Shown here: positions 15,171 through 22,903 of the stretch, in pieces
Position numbering within the stretch: position 1 is the stretch's first letter
Layout: every line of letters begins with the position of its first letter
IMG/VR virus record: IMGVR_UViG_3300037264_001851
Location: 1 to 29,709 of that record
From: a virus
Length of the DNA: 29,709 nt
Strand: one strand, 5' to 3'
Program-made: the position numbers and the translations under genes
Notes under the pieces: model-generated
Seen by the model: the letters and a program-made list of their open reading frames with translations, nothing else
Told to the model about the DNA's origin: nothing
Database searches by the model: none

Positions 15171-16706
15171 CTATTCCTGGGCAACACGATTGACGCCCTC
15201 CTTTTTGGTGGCCTTGCCGTTGCCGTTATTGCCGGACTTGCGTCGGGACATGGGCTCTTCCTCGTCGTCGTCCTCGGCTGCGGGATCCGCCGGGGCCGGC
15301 GCGGGACGCTGGGGAGCGGCAAAGGGGTCGACGCCGTACTCCTTGGTGAATTCCTTTATGCGGCGCGCCTCCTCGAACAACTGGCGCGTCTCGTCCTCCC
15401 AGTCGAGTCCGAGCCTGCCGTACTCGCGCGACCTACTGGTCATCCCGTTCGTGAGCTTCGTGTCCTGCGCGGACGCCTCTTTGACGGGGTCCACGTGCTC
15501 GCGGCCGTCCCAGAACCACTGATGCGCGAGACCCGCCGCGGCGTCCCACCAGGCATACACGAGCGCGGCTTCGCGCGCCCATTCGGCGAACGTGGGATTC
15601 AGGTTGACGCGCTCGAGCGAGGACTGGTCAACGGAGATCGAGCGGAAGTAGCTTTGAAAGTCGAGGCGGCCCGAAGCGTAGTTGTAGTCCGAGGAATCGC
15701 CGGCGACGATGCAGTAGGGCATGTTGATGCAGCGGCCGATTTCCTTGAGAAATTCAGTTTTGCCCATGCCGTAGGTTGTGGACGGCTGCTCGGCCTTCAT
15801 CTGCGAGGGCACCCAGCCCTCGGGGGCGACGAGCATCATGTTCCGGGCAAACTCGATCTCGCTGAATGCCTCAACCTCGGCGGCGCTTCCAGCGCCCGGC
15901 ATGGTCGTCGACATGATGCCGGCGATATTGGCCCCGTTCTCGGCCGCGCCCAGCACGGCCAGGCCGTACCGCCTGAGCATCGCAAACAAGGGCATTGCCG
16001 GCATGATGTCGGGGAGTCCCCTGCGCTGCTCGGCGCGGTCGCGGCGGAACCAATGAATCATTCTGGAGGCGGGTACTTTGTCGTATTGCTGGCCGGGCTC
16101 AACGTAGTCGCCGCCCGGATGCGTTCGGAGCATGTGGTAGACCGTGGGGTTGCCGTAGGCGTCGAACTCGATACCGTCGACCGCGGCCTTCGAGGGCACG
16201 GTGGCGAGCTCGGGGCTCGTGATACGGTCCGCCTCGACGAGATTGGTATCGAGTTTCACAGGCGTGGGCAGTTCGGGATTGGTGACGAGTAGCGTGAAGT
16301 CCTCGCCGTCCTGGGCGCGGGCCTTGCGGCTGGTCCTCAGCTTCTCCGCCCACTGTATCGCATCGCACCAGATAGCATATTCTTTTTCGACCCGGCGGTT
16401 GAACTCCGTGTTGGCGGTGAGCATCTGTATGCGGGGCCCGGTGCCGATCGTGTCATTGGCGAGCGTCTCGACGACGCCGCGGGCATACGAGTTGTTGGCC
16501 ACCTCGTAGCGCGCGCGGTTTCTCAATATCTTGCGGACTGCGGGCGATGCGGAGGAATCAGCGGACAGTTGATCGGCGTTCGCCCAGTGCTTGCGGTTGT
16601 CGGCCGTCGTCTGCGCCGCGTCATAGCGCGCGCGAAGCGATATGGGCACGACCTGGCGGACAGGTGCAGCCTTTGCCTTTGTCGTAGTTATCCGCTTTTT
16701 CGCCAT
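15171..16706 (-). CDS. lambda-type portal protein
   Basis: 511 residues from ATG 16706. It matches the lambda gpB portal family (PF05136): a basic N-terminus, then YDAAQTTADNRKHWANAD, RNRARYEVANNSYARGVVETLANDTIGTG-like helices, VEADRI, GIEFDAYGNPTVYHM, RMIHWFRRDRAEQRRGLPDI and GDSSDYNYASGRLD, followed by an acidic tail. The length is normal. It forms the dodecameric DNA entry ring and is preceded by the gpW-like gene, as in lambda. The C-terminal stretch (EDDDEEEPMSRRKSG) is highly charged and probably disordered. Confidence 0.92.
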   Translation of the reverse strand: MAKKRITTTKAKAAPVRQVVPISLRARYDAAQTTADNRKHWANADQLSADSSASPAVRKILRNRARYEVANNSYARGVVETLANDTIGTGPRIQMLTANTEFNRRVEKEYAIWCDAIQWAEKLRTSRKARAQDGEDFTLLVTNPELPTPVKLDTNLVEADRITSPELATVPSKAAVDGIEFDAYGNPTVYHMLRTHPGGDYVEPGQQYDKVPASRMIHWFRRDRAEQRRGLPDIMPAMPLFAMLRRYGLAVLGAAENGANIAGIMSTTMPGAGSAAEVEAFSEIEFARNMMLVAPEGWVPSQMKAEQPSTTYGMGKTEFLKEIGRCINMPYCIVAGDSSDYNYASGRLDFQSYFRSISVDQSSLERVNLNPTFAEWAREAALVYAWWDAAAGLAHQWFWDGREHVDPVKEASAQDTKLTNGMTSRSREYGRLGLDWEDETRQLFEEARRIKEFTKEYGVDPFAAPQRPAPAPADPAAEDDDEEEPMSRRKSGNNGNGKATKKEGVNRVAQE

Positions 16707-16732
16707 TAAGTACCTCTCTGGCAGTAGCCAGC

Positions 16733-16930
16733 CTACTCACTCCCCGGCGATACGATTTTGAGCCTGATTAACGCCGCGACGGGATTCGTCCGCGCGGTCT
16801 TCGACGCGAGGTGCTTATCCGCGTCGATGAGATCCCGAAGGGACTGCTGCTCGACCGTGACGCCGTCTGAGGTGACGGAGCGCGGACTCGCAGCGGCCGT
16901 CTCGATTGCGTCGCCAAGGTCGTCGGTCAT
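16733..16930 (-). CDS. gpW-like head-tail connector protein
   Basis: 65 residues from ATG 16930 with GGAGG 6 bases upstream. The sequence has the pattern seen in the small gene upstream of lambda-type portals: a short helix, then SVTSDGVTVEQQSLRDLIDADKHLASKTA and a C-terminal IRLKIVSPGSE. Proteins of this kind are named gpW-like or left unnamed, and lambda gpW is 68 residues. It ends 27 bases before the portal start. The TAG stop (context GTAG) leads straight into a CTGGC/GCCAG hairpin at 16718-16731. Confidence 0.72.
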   Translation of the reverse strand: MTDDLGDAIETAAASPRSVTSDGVTVEQQSLRDLIDADKHLASKTARTNPVAALIRLKIVSPGSE

Positions 16931-16944
16931 CGTCTGCCTCCACC

Positions 16945-17002
16945 GCGAAAAGAAAAAGGCCGTTTGGGTGTTTGGCCCCAAACGGCCTTTTGGTCTTTTC
17001 GC
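16945..17002 (-). terminator. long stem, bidirectional terminator-like palindrome before the head genes
   Basis: Inner arms of 15 bp (AAAAGGCCGTTTGGG and complement, 16953-16968 and 16977-16991) are flanked by a second pair, GCGAAAAGA/TCTTTTCGC (16945-17002), with a small bulge. Read on the minus strand it ends CCTTTTTCTTTTC, so it should stop transcription or act as a strong RNA stem. It ends only about 7 bases before the GGAGG of the gpW-like gene, which leaves no room for a promoter between. Confidence 0.75.
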
Positions 17003-17384
17003 TACCTACTGCGCCGGTACTTACCGGCTTTCTCGTACCGCGCCCGCCGACAGTAGTCGGCTCTGCGCTGTCGCCGCCAGTTGGCGGCTTCGGGTGATCA
17101 GCCCGAGTTCAAAGTCTCACAATATGAGGTGAAAGAGAGAAGCGCAAGGATGAAATACCACGGGGAGTGTTCTATGATGAAATGTTCCTACTAATAGGAA
17201 CGCCGGCTGCCGCCGGCGTTCCTCAGTTCGTAGGGGTCCCGATCCGGATCGGGAGCGTGCGCCCTTCAGTTCCGAAGTTCGTAGGGGCGCACGGCGTGCG
17301 CCCTGTAGTTCCTCAGTTCCACAGTTAGGGCTTCCCGTTGCGCTCGTGGCGGCCCGCCAGACCGATGGCGGGCAAGCGTGAGGT
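17003..17384. repeat. repeat-filled gap, two GTAG hairpins and an 11-bp palindrome
   Basis: Small stems CCGAC/GTCGG and CCGCC/GGCGG lie at about 17048-17090. A more AT-rich stretch follows (17096-17190) in which I see no gene and no clear promoter. A hairpin with arms GGAACGCCGGC/GCCGGCGTTCC is at about 17197-17222, then GTAG hairpins at 17230-17255 and 17281-17304. The compound element holding the 24-base CTTG hairpin (17353-17376) overlaps the next gene's end. Confidence 0.75.
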
Positions 17385-17675
17385 TTACCCGCCAAGGCGG
17401 GCCGTCTCGGCCGGGCGAGAGATATTGTCTTTCTCTTTCTGTCCATCTACCGGCGCCGGTTCAGCGGCGGCCATATTCAGCGCCCGGACAATCTGTTCGG
17501 CCACCGTGCGCGGCAGCCGGATTATACCGCAGTGGCTACAGGCCCACATGACTCTTTTCCCATCCGGCCCGATGAGCGCCCGCGCCCTGACGGACTCGCC
17601 GCGCTCCACGCGCTTATCCCCCGGACAGGTCCACTCCTCTTCCCAGTACCATGCGCCTTTCTTCTCATCTGCCAT
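17385..17675 (-). CDS. small zinc-ribbon-like protein with repeat-encoded C-terminus
   Basis: 96 residues from ATG 17675 with GGGAGG 9 bases upstream. It has WTCPGDK near residue 16 and WACSHCG near residue 46, a loose C...CxxC pattern that could bind one metal. The middle is helical (RTVAEQIVRALNMAAAEP). The last residues, from about position 85 (ISRPAETARLGG), are the translation of the GGGCGAGAGA repeat, so the repeat appears to have replaced the original end. Function unknown. Confidence 0.6.
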   Translation of the reverse strand: MADEKKGAWYWEEEWTCPGDKRVERGESVRARALIGPDGKRVMWACSHCGIIRLPRTVAEQIVRALNMAAAEPAPVDGQKEKDNISRPAETARLGG

Positions 17676-17990
17676 TTCGACACCCTCCCGTAGGGGCGAC
17701 TGGCGGTCGCCCTCAGTTCCTCAGTTCCTCAGTTCTTCGGTTCTAACGTGGCGCTCGCGGCCGTTCGACGGGCTCACGGTGCTGAGCGTAGTCGAAGCAC
17801 GGCGTAAGTCCGGTGCGTTTCGCGGGCCGCTTCGGTCGGCCTCCCGGACGGGCGAGAGGCAATGGTTTCCTGTTCTGCTCTCTGCCCGCGCCCTCCCCAG
17901 AAGGTCGGACCGTGTGTTTGGCCCTGCGGCCGACTTCGCCCGCCGCAACGCTTGGCCAATCCACACTTGTCCGGGGCCGACGCAGTCGGC
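17676..17990. repeat. repeat-filled gap: GTAG hairpin, GGGCGAGAGA element, TTTGGCC palindrome
   Basis: GTAG hairpin with arms GGGCGAC/GTCGCCC (17690-17712), CCTCAGTT direct repeats (17713-17740), a TTCGACGGGCTCACGG element (17763-17800), a GGGCGAGAGA element (17803-17864) and a palindrome (17903-17976) with outer GTGTG/CACAC and inner TGCGGC/GCCGCA. A GGCCGAC/GTCGGCC hairpin (17975-17991) abuts the stop of the next gene. Confidence 0.85.
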
Positions 17991-18491
17991 CTATCGTTCT
18001 ATCGTCGGTTTTACCCGCCCGCACGTGACGCACGTCCTGTACCTCCTGATTGCCCCTTCCATGGGGTCGGTATCCCGCACATGCCATGAACTCCCACCGC
18101 AATACCCGCAGACTATGCCCCGCGCCGTCTCAGTCGACTTCCCGAGGTCGAGGCGCTCCGTCACCCGCGCCCCGCAGTTGTGGCACTCGAGGGACCGGGT
18201 CAGCGTAGAGCCGGTCTTCCGCGCCTCGATAAAGTCGAGGTGCCGGCAGCCGCACTTGCCGCATTCGAGGGCAGGGCGCCTGTCGGCCACAACGGTCGCC
18301 GCCGCCGAAGGCTCGACCGCGAGGGTTGCCGTCTTCTCCGGGCGGAGGACCGCCTCGGCGGGTGTCATCATCTTATCCCCCGCCTCAAAGGCGTCAACGA
18401 TAACGGCCGTCCCGTTCTCCCGGCCGTGGAGAGTCATCTCCGGCGCCGGCGGCGTCCGCGCCTTTCGCGGCTTGGCTTTCCCCTGCTTCAT
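17991..18491 (-). CDS. double zinc-ribbon protein
   Basis: 166 residues from ATG 18491 with AGGAG 6 bases upstream. The first 75 residues are basic then alanine-rich without recognisable motifs. The rest carries four CxxC knuckles: CGKCGC near 77, CHNCG near 103, CGYCGG near 127 and CVTCG near 153. Pairing 1 with 2 and 3 with 4 gives two zinc ribbons. Such proteins in phages usually bind DNA or RNA, possibly as late regulators or terminase partners, but no specific role is indicated. It lies directly after the large terminase. Confidence 0.7.
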   Translation of the reverse strand: MKQGKAKPRKARTPPAPEMTLHGRENGTAVIVDAFEAGDKMMTPAEAVLRPEKTATLAVEPSAAATVVADRRPALECGKCGCRHLDFIEARKTGSTLTRSLECHNCGARVTERLDLGKSTETARGIVCGYCGGSSWHVRDTDPMEGAIRRYRTCVTCGRVKPTIER

Positions 18492-18597
18492 GTTATCTCC
18501 TGTTCACGCAGGCTGGCCACTGCCAGCCCCGCGCAAGCGCGGATAGGCCGTGCTATTCGCCGGGCGCAGTCGGGCGAATGGCCTACCGCGCGGCGCG
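18492..18597. repeat. GCTGGC hairpin and TTTGGCC-type palindrome
   Basis: A GCTGGC/GCCAGC hairpin lies near 18509-18525. The palindrome at 18530-18602 (reverse orientation) has TAGGCC/GGCCTA and inner arms ATTCGCC/GGCGAAT. The flank that follows it, CAAACAAGTTGA, encodes the last residues and the stop of the large terminase. Confidence 0.85.
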
Positions 18598-20808
18598 TCA
18601 ACTTGTTTGTCTTCTCCGTATATCCGCCTGCGTGTATTTCTTCCTCGCCGGCTCGGTCTCGCCCTCGGCCTCCGCCGGGTGTCTTGCGCCCATCACCGAC
18701 GCGGCCGCGGCCGTCGATACGAGGCAGTCGAACCAGTGGTTGTCCTGCCTCTTCGGCATCTCCTTCCATACGTTGACGACCCGGCCGCGCCCCGCGGTCT
18801 CGACAAAATACTCCGAGCCCGCGACGTGCTCCGCCCAATGCGCGTGATCGTCCCGGGTCGCCGGCGATCCCCAGATAGTGAGCGCGCCGGGGTCGCCAAC
18901 CGAGGTCGCCAAGGCATTGTGGACGACCGTCTTCCACCAGTTCGTGTCTATCCGGAGGTGGGGGTATTCGCGCGTCCCCCTGACCGAGGGAATAAACCAG
19001 TTGTCGCCTATTACCCAGCCCGGACGCTTCTGGTATTCCGAGACCGGCTTTGCCATCGGCATTATCCCGATCCCGCGCGAGGCCTGGATGACGGGCGTCG
19101 CCAGCCGACGGCGCACCTGCTCGACGATCTTCGGCTTATACCCGGAGTCGACAAAGAGCTTCTCGACCTGAAAGGTCGCCGTCGAGCCCGAGAGCGTCCT
19201 CGGCCACTCGTGTTTCAGGAGCAGCGTCACGAGCCGTTCAAGCCCCTGGAGGATCACGCCCTCCTTACCCGCCCCCGGGAACTGGCGAGACATCGGACGC
19301 GGCGGGCTCGCCTGCTCAAACCACGCGCTCGGCTGCTCAGGGTACGTCCCGTAGTCGATGACCTGGCCGGTGAAATCCTCTTTCTTCCACGCGGCGACGA
19401 CCCAGTAGAGTATCTCGTCATGGACGTCGATTGCCCCGGTCACCATGTCGCATTCGGCGGGCACCCGGCCGCGCCCGAGCCCGCTCCACCGCTCGGCCAC
19501 CTGCGCCGGCGTCACCTTCGCCCCCCATTTCATCGACGGCAGAGGCGCCTGCTGCATCTCCGCCGCGAACGAGGTCGGGTTCTTTATCCACCGCCTCATC
19601 GCGTGTTCGATAGCCGACAGGTCGTCGGCGTATTTGCGGTGTAGCCAAGATACTATCGCCTCGGCGTCCATGCACCCGGGGCGCAGAGGGCACGTCCCGC
19701 ACGGGCGCCTCTCGTCGAGGATTGCGAGACATTCGGGCTTACACCTATGGGCCCCGTAGAGTGCCCGCGCCTCGTCGTCGCGGCGGTCCCGCATGAGTTC
19801 CGCGTATTTGTCCCACCAATCGCCGTGGGCGACGTCGGCCGGGGTCGCCGCGCGGTGTATTGGATAGGAGACGAGCATCGGCTGCCGCACGGCATTCCAC
19901 GCGGGGTCGCGGAGTATCTGATCAGCCATGTCGTTCTCGCGGATGACGGTCACGGCCATGAGCCCCGCTATCGGCTGTCCCGGCGGCCCCATCTCCATCA
20001 CCGCCCCTCCCGCCGCCAGGAGTGACACGCGCTCTGCCGTCTGGTATTCGCTCTTTGCCGATTCGTCCGTCTGCGGGTCGTCGATTAACGCGAGGTCCGG
20101 GCGGAGCTGCGTGCCGTCGGGCATCGCCCGCACCTGCCCGCGTATGCCCGCGCCGTCCAACCCCGTACAGGTCACGAGTGCCCCGGCCGCCGGCGACCCC
20201 GGGATGTCCGGGAGGGCGATCCGGTCCGCGTTCCAGACTATCCGGGTCGGCCGTCCGAGGCAGGTCTGTCCGCGCTGGCGGTTCGTTATTCGTTCGAGGC
20301 GTTGTATCGGGTAGACCGACTCGGGGAAATCTTGTGCGAGCAGCGGGTTCGTCTCGAGTATCATCTGGATATCGGCGATGATGGCCATCGCCTTGGGCAT
20401 TGTCGCGGCCAATACGCATACCCACCTGCGGTAGCCATAGAGGATGGCGTAGAGCGCCCCCGCTTTGATCAAGGAGCTCTTCGCGCCCGAGCGCGGCATG
20501 GCGACGGCAAATAGCCCGCCCTCGCGGACCGCCGCCCCGATTCTCTGCATCGTCGTCAACTGGTCCCGGGACCAGGGCCAGTGCTCGCCGGTCTTGGGCA
20601 CGGTGAAGAGTGGCGTGAGATACGTCTCGATAAAGCACCGGAGCGATTCGCCGGCACGCCGGCGCCGGTCGGGGTTGGCTATCGGGGGTATCCGTCCGAT
20701 GTCGCGGCCGAGGCTCGACTGCGAGGCCTCACGCGCCCGCGCGCGCTCCTTGCGCAGCTCGTACCCCGCGTCTCTCGCCGCCCTTCCCCGCGCAACCGCT
20801 ATGGCCAC
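18598..20808 (-). CDS. large terminase subunit
   Basis: 736 residues from GTG 20808 with GAGG close by. The ATPase half has an aromatic WPWSRDQL adenine-type motif (residues ~77-84), a variant Walker A at ~103-112 (MPRSGAKSSL, with Ala before the Lys) and Walker B LALIDDP at ~237-243 followed by QTDESAKS. The nuclease half has acidic residues in GAIDVHDE, FVDSGY (~550) and DNHWFDCL (~690). A Cys-rich insert at ~354-379 (CKPEC, CGTCPLRPGC) is unusual and could bind zinc. It packages DNA into proheads with the small subunit encoded upstream. The final QTS and stop are encoded by a dispersed repeat. Confidence 0.9.
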   Translation of the reverse strand: MAIAVARGRAARDAGYELRKERARAREASQSSLGRDIGRIPPIANPDRRRRAGESLRCFIETYLTPLFTVPKTGEHWPWSRDQLTTMQRIGAAVREGGLFAVAMPRSGAKSSLIKAGALYAILYGYRRWVCVLAATMPKAMAIIADIQMILETNPLLAQDFPESVYPIQRLERITNRQRGQTCLGRPTRIVWNADRIALPDIPGSPAAGALVTCTGLDGAGIRGQVRAMPDGTQLRPDLALIDDPQTDESAKSEYQTAERVSLLAAGGAVMEMGPPGQPIAGLMAVTVIRENDMADQILRDPAWNAVRQPMLVSYPIHRAATPADVAHGDWWDKYAELMRDRRDDEARALYGAHRCKPECLAILDERRPCGTCPLRPGCMDAEAIVSWLHRKYADDLSAIEHAMRRWIKNPTSFAAEMQQAPLPSMKWGAKVTPAQVAERWSGLGRGRVPAECDMVTGAIDVHDEILYWVVAAWKKEDFTGQVIDYGTYPEQPSAWFEQASPPRPMSRQFPGAGKEGVILQGLERLVTLLLKHEWPRTLSGSTATFQVEKLFVDSGYKPKIVEQVRRRLATPVIQASRGIGIMPMAKPVSEYQKRPGWVIGDNWFIPSVRGTREYPHLRIDTNWWKTVVHNALATSVGDPGALTIWGSPATRDDHAHWAEHVAGSEYFVETAGRGRVVNVWKEMPKRQDNHWFDCLVSTAAAASVMGARHPAEAEGETEPARKKYTQADIRRRQTS

Positions 20809-20901
20809 GTCACCCTCAAGCCTTCAACACAGAGACAAGAGTTATCCACAGATTACACAGATTTCACAGATTCCGTAGGGGCGCACGGCGTGCGCCCTGG
20901 T
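20809..20901. repeat. forward ACACAGATT repeat and GTAG hairpin
   Basis: TTATCCACAG starts the repeat at 20842-20874, followed immediately by a GTAG hairpin GGGCGCAC/GTGCGCCC (20875-20898). With the inverted copy at 21625-21655 it brackets the small terminase gene. Confidence 0.88.
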
Positions 20902-21519
20902 TCACGCCTTTGCTCCGGACTCCGGACTCCCCTGCTCCGGTCTACTTGGCGTGCCCGGCACTGCCAAGCGGGCGACCGCCAGCCTCGCCAGCTCCGACAC
21001 CGCTGTCCCCTCTGCCGCCAAGCCGAGCGGTTCGAGGTATCCCCTCACGGCCTCGAGCTCGGCCTCCGCGTTCTCGGACTTACCCGCCGAGTCGGTCTCC
21101 CCTGCGGTTTTGGCCAGACCGAGGACGCGGTTAAGCTCTTTCTGCGCGGCCAGCGCCTCCTTCAAGAACCCCCGCATCCTCGCCTCGTCGTAGATCTCAT
21201 TGAGGCGGATGAGCATCAACCCCGTCTGCTCGTCTCGCTCCCACTCGGAGGCGAGCCTCACCTTGAGGCACGCCTCGCCCATGAGGCGCGCCGCCTCCTC
21301 AGCGGCTATCCCCTTCTCCGCCAGCGCCTCGAGTATCTCCGCCTTGGGATAGCCCTTGATGATCAGGGAGAGGACAAGGGGTTCCGCAGTTCCACGGTTC
21401 CGTAGGGGCGCACGGCGTGCGCCCTGCTTATCGCGCTTCGCGGCCTTCCGCTTAGAGGCGCGGCCTGGCCGTTTCCCCTTGGGGGGCTTTGTTCTCTTCG
21501 CGCTCTTCTTGCCCTTCAC
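20902..21519 (-). CDS. small terminase subunit with in-frame repeat insertion
   Basis: 205 residues from GTG 21519, chosen for AAGGGG 9 bases upstream. A GTG at 21567 lies inside a repeat. The N-terminus is very basic (KKSAKRTKPPKGKRPG). Residues 32-46 (GARRAPLRNRGTAE) are the literal translation of a GTAG hairpin (21402-21424). Next come a putative helix-turn-helix (IIKGYPKAEILEALAEKG) and LNEIYDEARMRGFLKEALAAQKELNRVLGL, a helix pattern common in small terminases. It lies immediately before the large terminase. The repeat sits between the basic tail and the HTH and probably does not disturb the fold. Confidence 0.75.
   Translation of the reverse strand: MKGKKSAKRTKPPKGKRPGRASKRKAAKRDKQGARRAPLRNRGTAEPLVLSLIIKGYPKAEILEALAEKGIAAEEAARLMGEACLKVRLASEWERDEQTGLMLIRLNEIYDEARMRGFLKEALAAQKELNRVLGLAKTAGETDSAGKSENAEAELEAVRGYLEPLGLAAEGTAVSELARLAVARLAVPGTPSRPEQGSPESGAKA
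21402..21424. repeat. GTAG hairpin inside the small terminase coding sequence
   Basis: Arms GGGCGCAC/GTGCGCCC with a GGC loop, identical to intergenic copies at 9133 and 20875, but read in frame as protein here. Confidence 0.85.
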
Positions 21520-21672
21520 ACCCAACCCCTTTTTCTCTCGCCCGTCCCGATTCGGATCGGGACTCACGCCGGAATCCCGATCCGGATCGGGACCACGATT
21601 AGCCCGCCGTTCGGCGGGCGCTTCAATCTGTGTAATCTGTGTAATCTGTGGATAACGATTCTTGACCGCTTC
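21520..21672. repeat. two TCCCGATCC palindromes, CCCGCC hairpin, reverse ACACAGATT repeat
   Basis: Palindromes at 21545-21562 and 21574-21593, hairpin CCCGCC-GTTC-GGCGGG at 21603-21618, then a reverse ACACAGATT repeat ending in GTGGATAA (21625-21655). Confidence 0.85.
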
Positions 21673-22845
21673 CTATGGAGCTGATTTAACGATCTCCCCC
21701 AGCCGCCTCATGTACTCCTCCGCCGTGATATGCTGAGGGTGCCCGGCGTCGAACCAATACAGATACGTCTGCAGCAGTCTATCCCGCGGCCATTCGGCGG
21801 ACATGAGCGCCTCGAGCCCCGTCCACTCTCCGGGCATCGCCTCTGTCGTGAGCACGGGGCGCCTCCCCATGACGACCGCCGCATGGCAGAGCATCCGCTC
21901 GACCCTGCGGTCAGCGTCCTTCGCGTCAATGCCGTAGAGGATGTACTGCGGCGGGCCCGTCCTCCAATCGCCCGCCCCCGCGCCCACCGCCATGCCGCCG
22001 CCCGCCTGGGCGACGAGCGCCGCGACCCTGTCGGCGTTTGACGTATCGGTTGAATTGGCCACTCGCTCCGCCCCCCACCAGCAGAATCGCGTCGCCGTGT
22101 TATACGATAGCACCTGCGCGAGCACCTCCGCGCGAATAGGCACATTCCCCGACGTGCATAATTGCGGCGAGACCCACGCCCCCAACGGTTCGACCATCGC
22201 CCCGTACCACGCCCAGTCGATAGGTATTCTGTTGCCCCCGCCCCAGGGCCGCCAAAAGGTGATGAGCTCGTGTCTCACCGCGGGGAACGCGCCATCGTAG
22301 TCGGCCGCCAGTTTCCGCGTCATCCCTACGGGGCTGAACGCGATAGCGAGCGACGGGCACGCACTCTGAATCTGCATCAGCGCCGCCTCGAGCGCGTCAT
22401 GCTCCGGCCCCGGCGTGATGTACTGCGGCCTCGCCTCAAAGTCGACGATGAGGTACGTGAACGTGTCGTCGGCGCCGTACTCTTCGATGATCTCGCGCGC
22501 GTACTCCTCCGTAAACCGTTCGGGTTTCAGATTAAGGCCCGCCTCGAACGCCCGGCGTATCCATGCCATCTGGTCGATGCCGCCGTTAACGGCGATGCCT
22601 GATACCGCGGCCGCGGCGCACCATCGGCCCGCGTTGGTCGGCGTCGTCGCCCCCGAGAACGACCCGAGGCCAAAGAGGCAGCTCGCGGGCATTCGGGGCT
22701 CGACCGGCCGGGCGTTGCAGCGCCAGCAACGAATCGAATGCCTCACCGTCTCGGACTCCGCCTCGCGCGAGAGCGCGATAGCCAGCGCCAGTGCGACGAT
22801 CACCGCCGCCAACGTAATCAGGATTGCCCGTGATATGCGCGTCAT
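21673..22845 (-). CDS. signal-anchored protein of unknown function
   Basis: 390 residues from ATG 22845, preceded by GGAGGG at 7-base spacing. Residues 1-30 (MTRISRAILITLAAVIVALA...) form a signal anchor. CWRCNARP at about 43-50 gives a CxxC just outside the membrane. The rest alternates strands and helices in a manner that could be a TIM-barrel: YLIVDFEAR (~141), LAIAFSPVGM (~178), ELITFWRPWGGG (~204), TRFCWWGAERV (~258) and YLYWFDAGHP (~362). The DFE strand end is reminiscent of the acidic residues of glycosidase-like barrels. A lysis or envelope role is possible, since no other endolysin is visible, but this is not established. Confidence 0.65.
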   Translation of the reverse strand: MTRISRAILITLAAVIVALALAIALSREAESETVRHSIRCWRCNARPVEPRMPASCLFGLGSFSGATTPTNAGRWCAAAAVSGIAVNGGIDQMAWIRRAFEAGLNLKPERFTEEYAREIIEEYGADDTFTYLIVDFEARPQYITPGPEHDALEAALMQIQSACPSLAIAFSPVGMTRKLAADYDGAFPAVRHELITFWRPWGGGNRIPIDWAWYGAMVEPLGAWVSPQLCTSGNVPIRAEVLAQVLSYNTATRFCWWGAERVANSTDTSNADRVAALVAQAGGGMAVGAGAGDWRTGPPQYILYGIDAKDADRRVERMLCHAAVVMGRRPVLTTEAMPGEWTGLEALMSAEWPRDRLLQTYLYWFDAGHPQHITAEEYMRRLGEIVKSAP

Positions 22846-22903
22846 GGTTCTACCCTCCATCAATTCTTCTTTCCACAGATTACACAGATTGCACAGATTT
22901 CCC
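22846..22903. repeat. forward ACACAGATT repeat
   Basis: Three 9-10 base units (TTACACAGATT, then GCACAGATT) follow TTTCCACAG at 22870-22902. It begins directly after the stop of the 22904-23092 gene. Confidence 0.88.

Noticed and set aside
15060-16292. 410-codon plus-strand frame opposite portal and protease
   Set aside because: It is antisense to two well-supported genes, has no recognisable domain and reflects high GC content.
17096-17196. Promoter in the less GC-rich stretch of the gap before the head genes
   Set aside because: No pair of hexamers at sensible spacing facing the minus strand is convincing, and the palindrome at 16945-17002 lies between it and the genes.
20581-21405. 274-codon plus-strand frame over the terminase genes
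   Set aside because: Antisense shadow containing the translated ACACAGATT repeat. Both terminase genes on the other strand have ribosome sites and family motifs.
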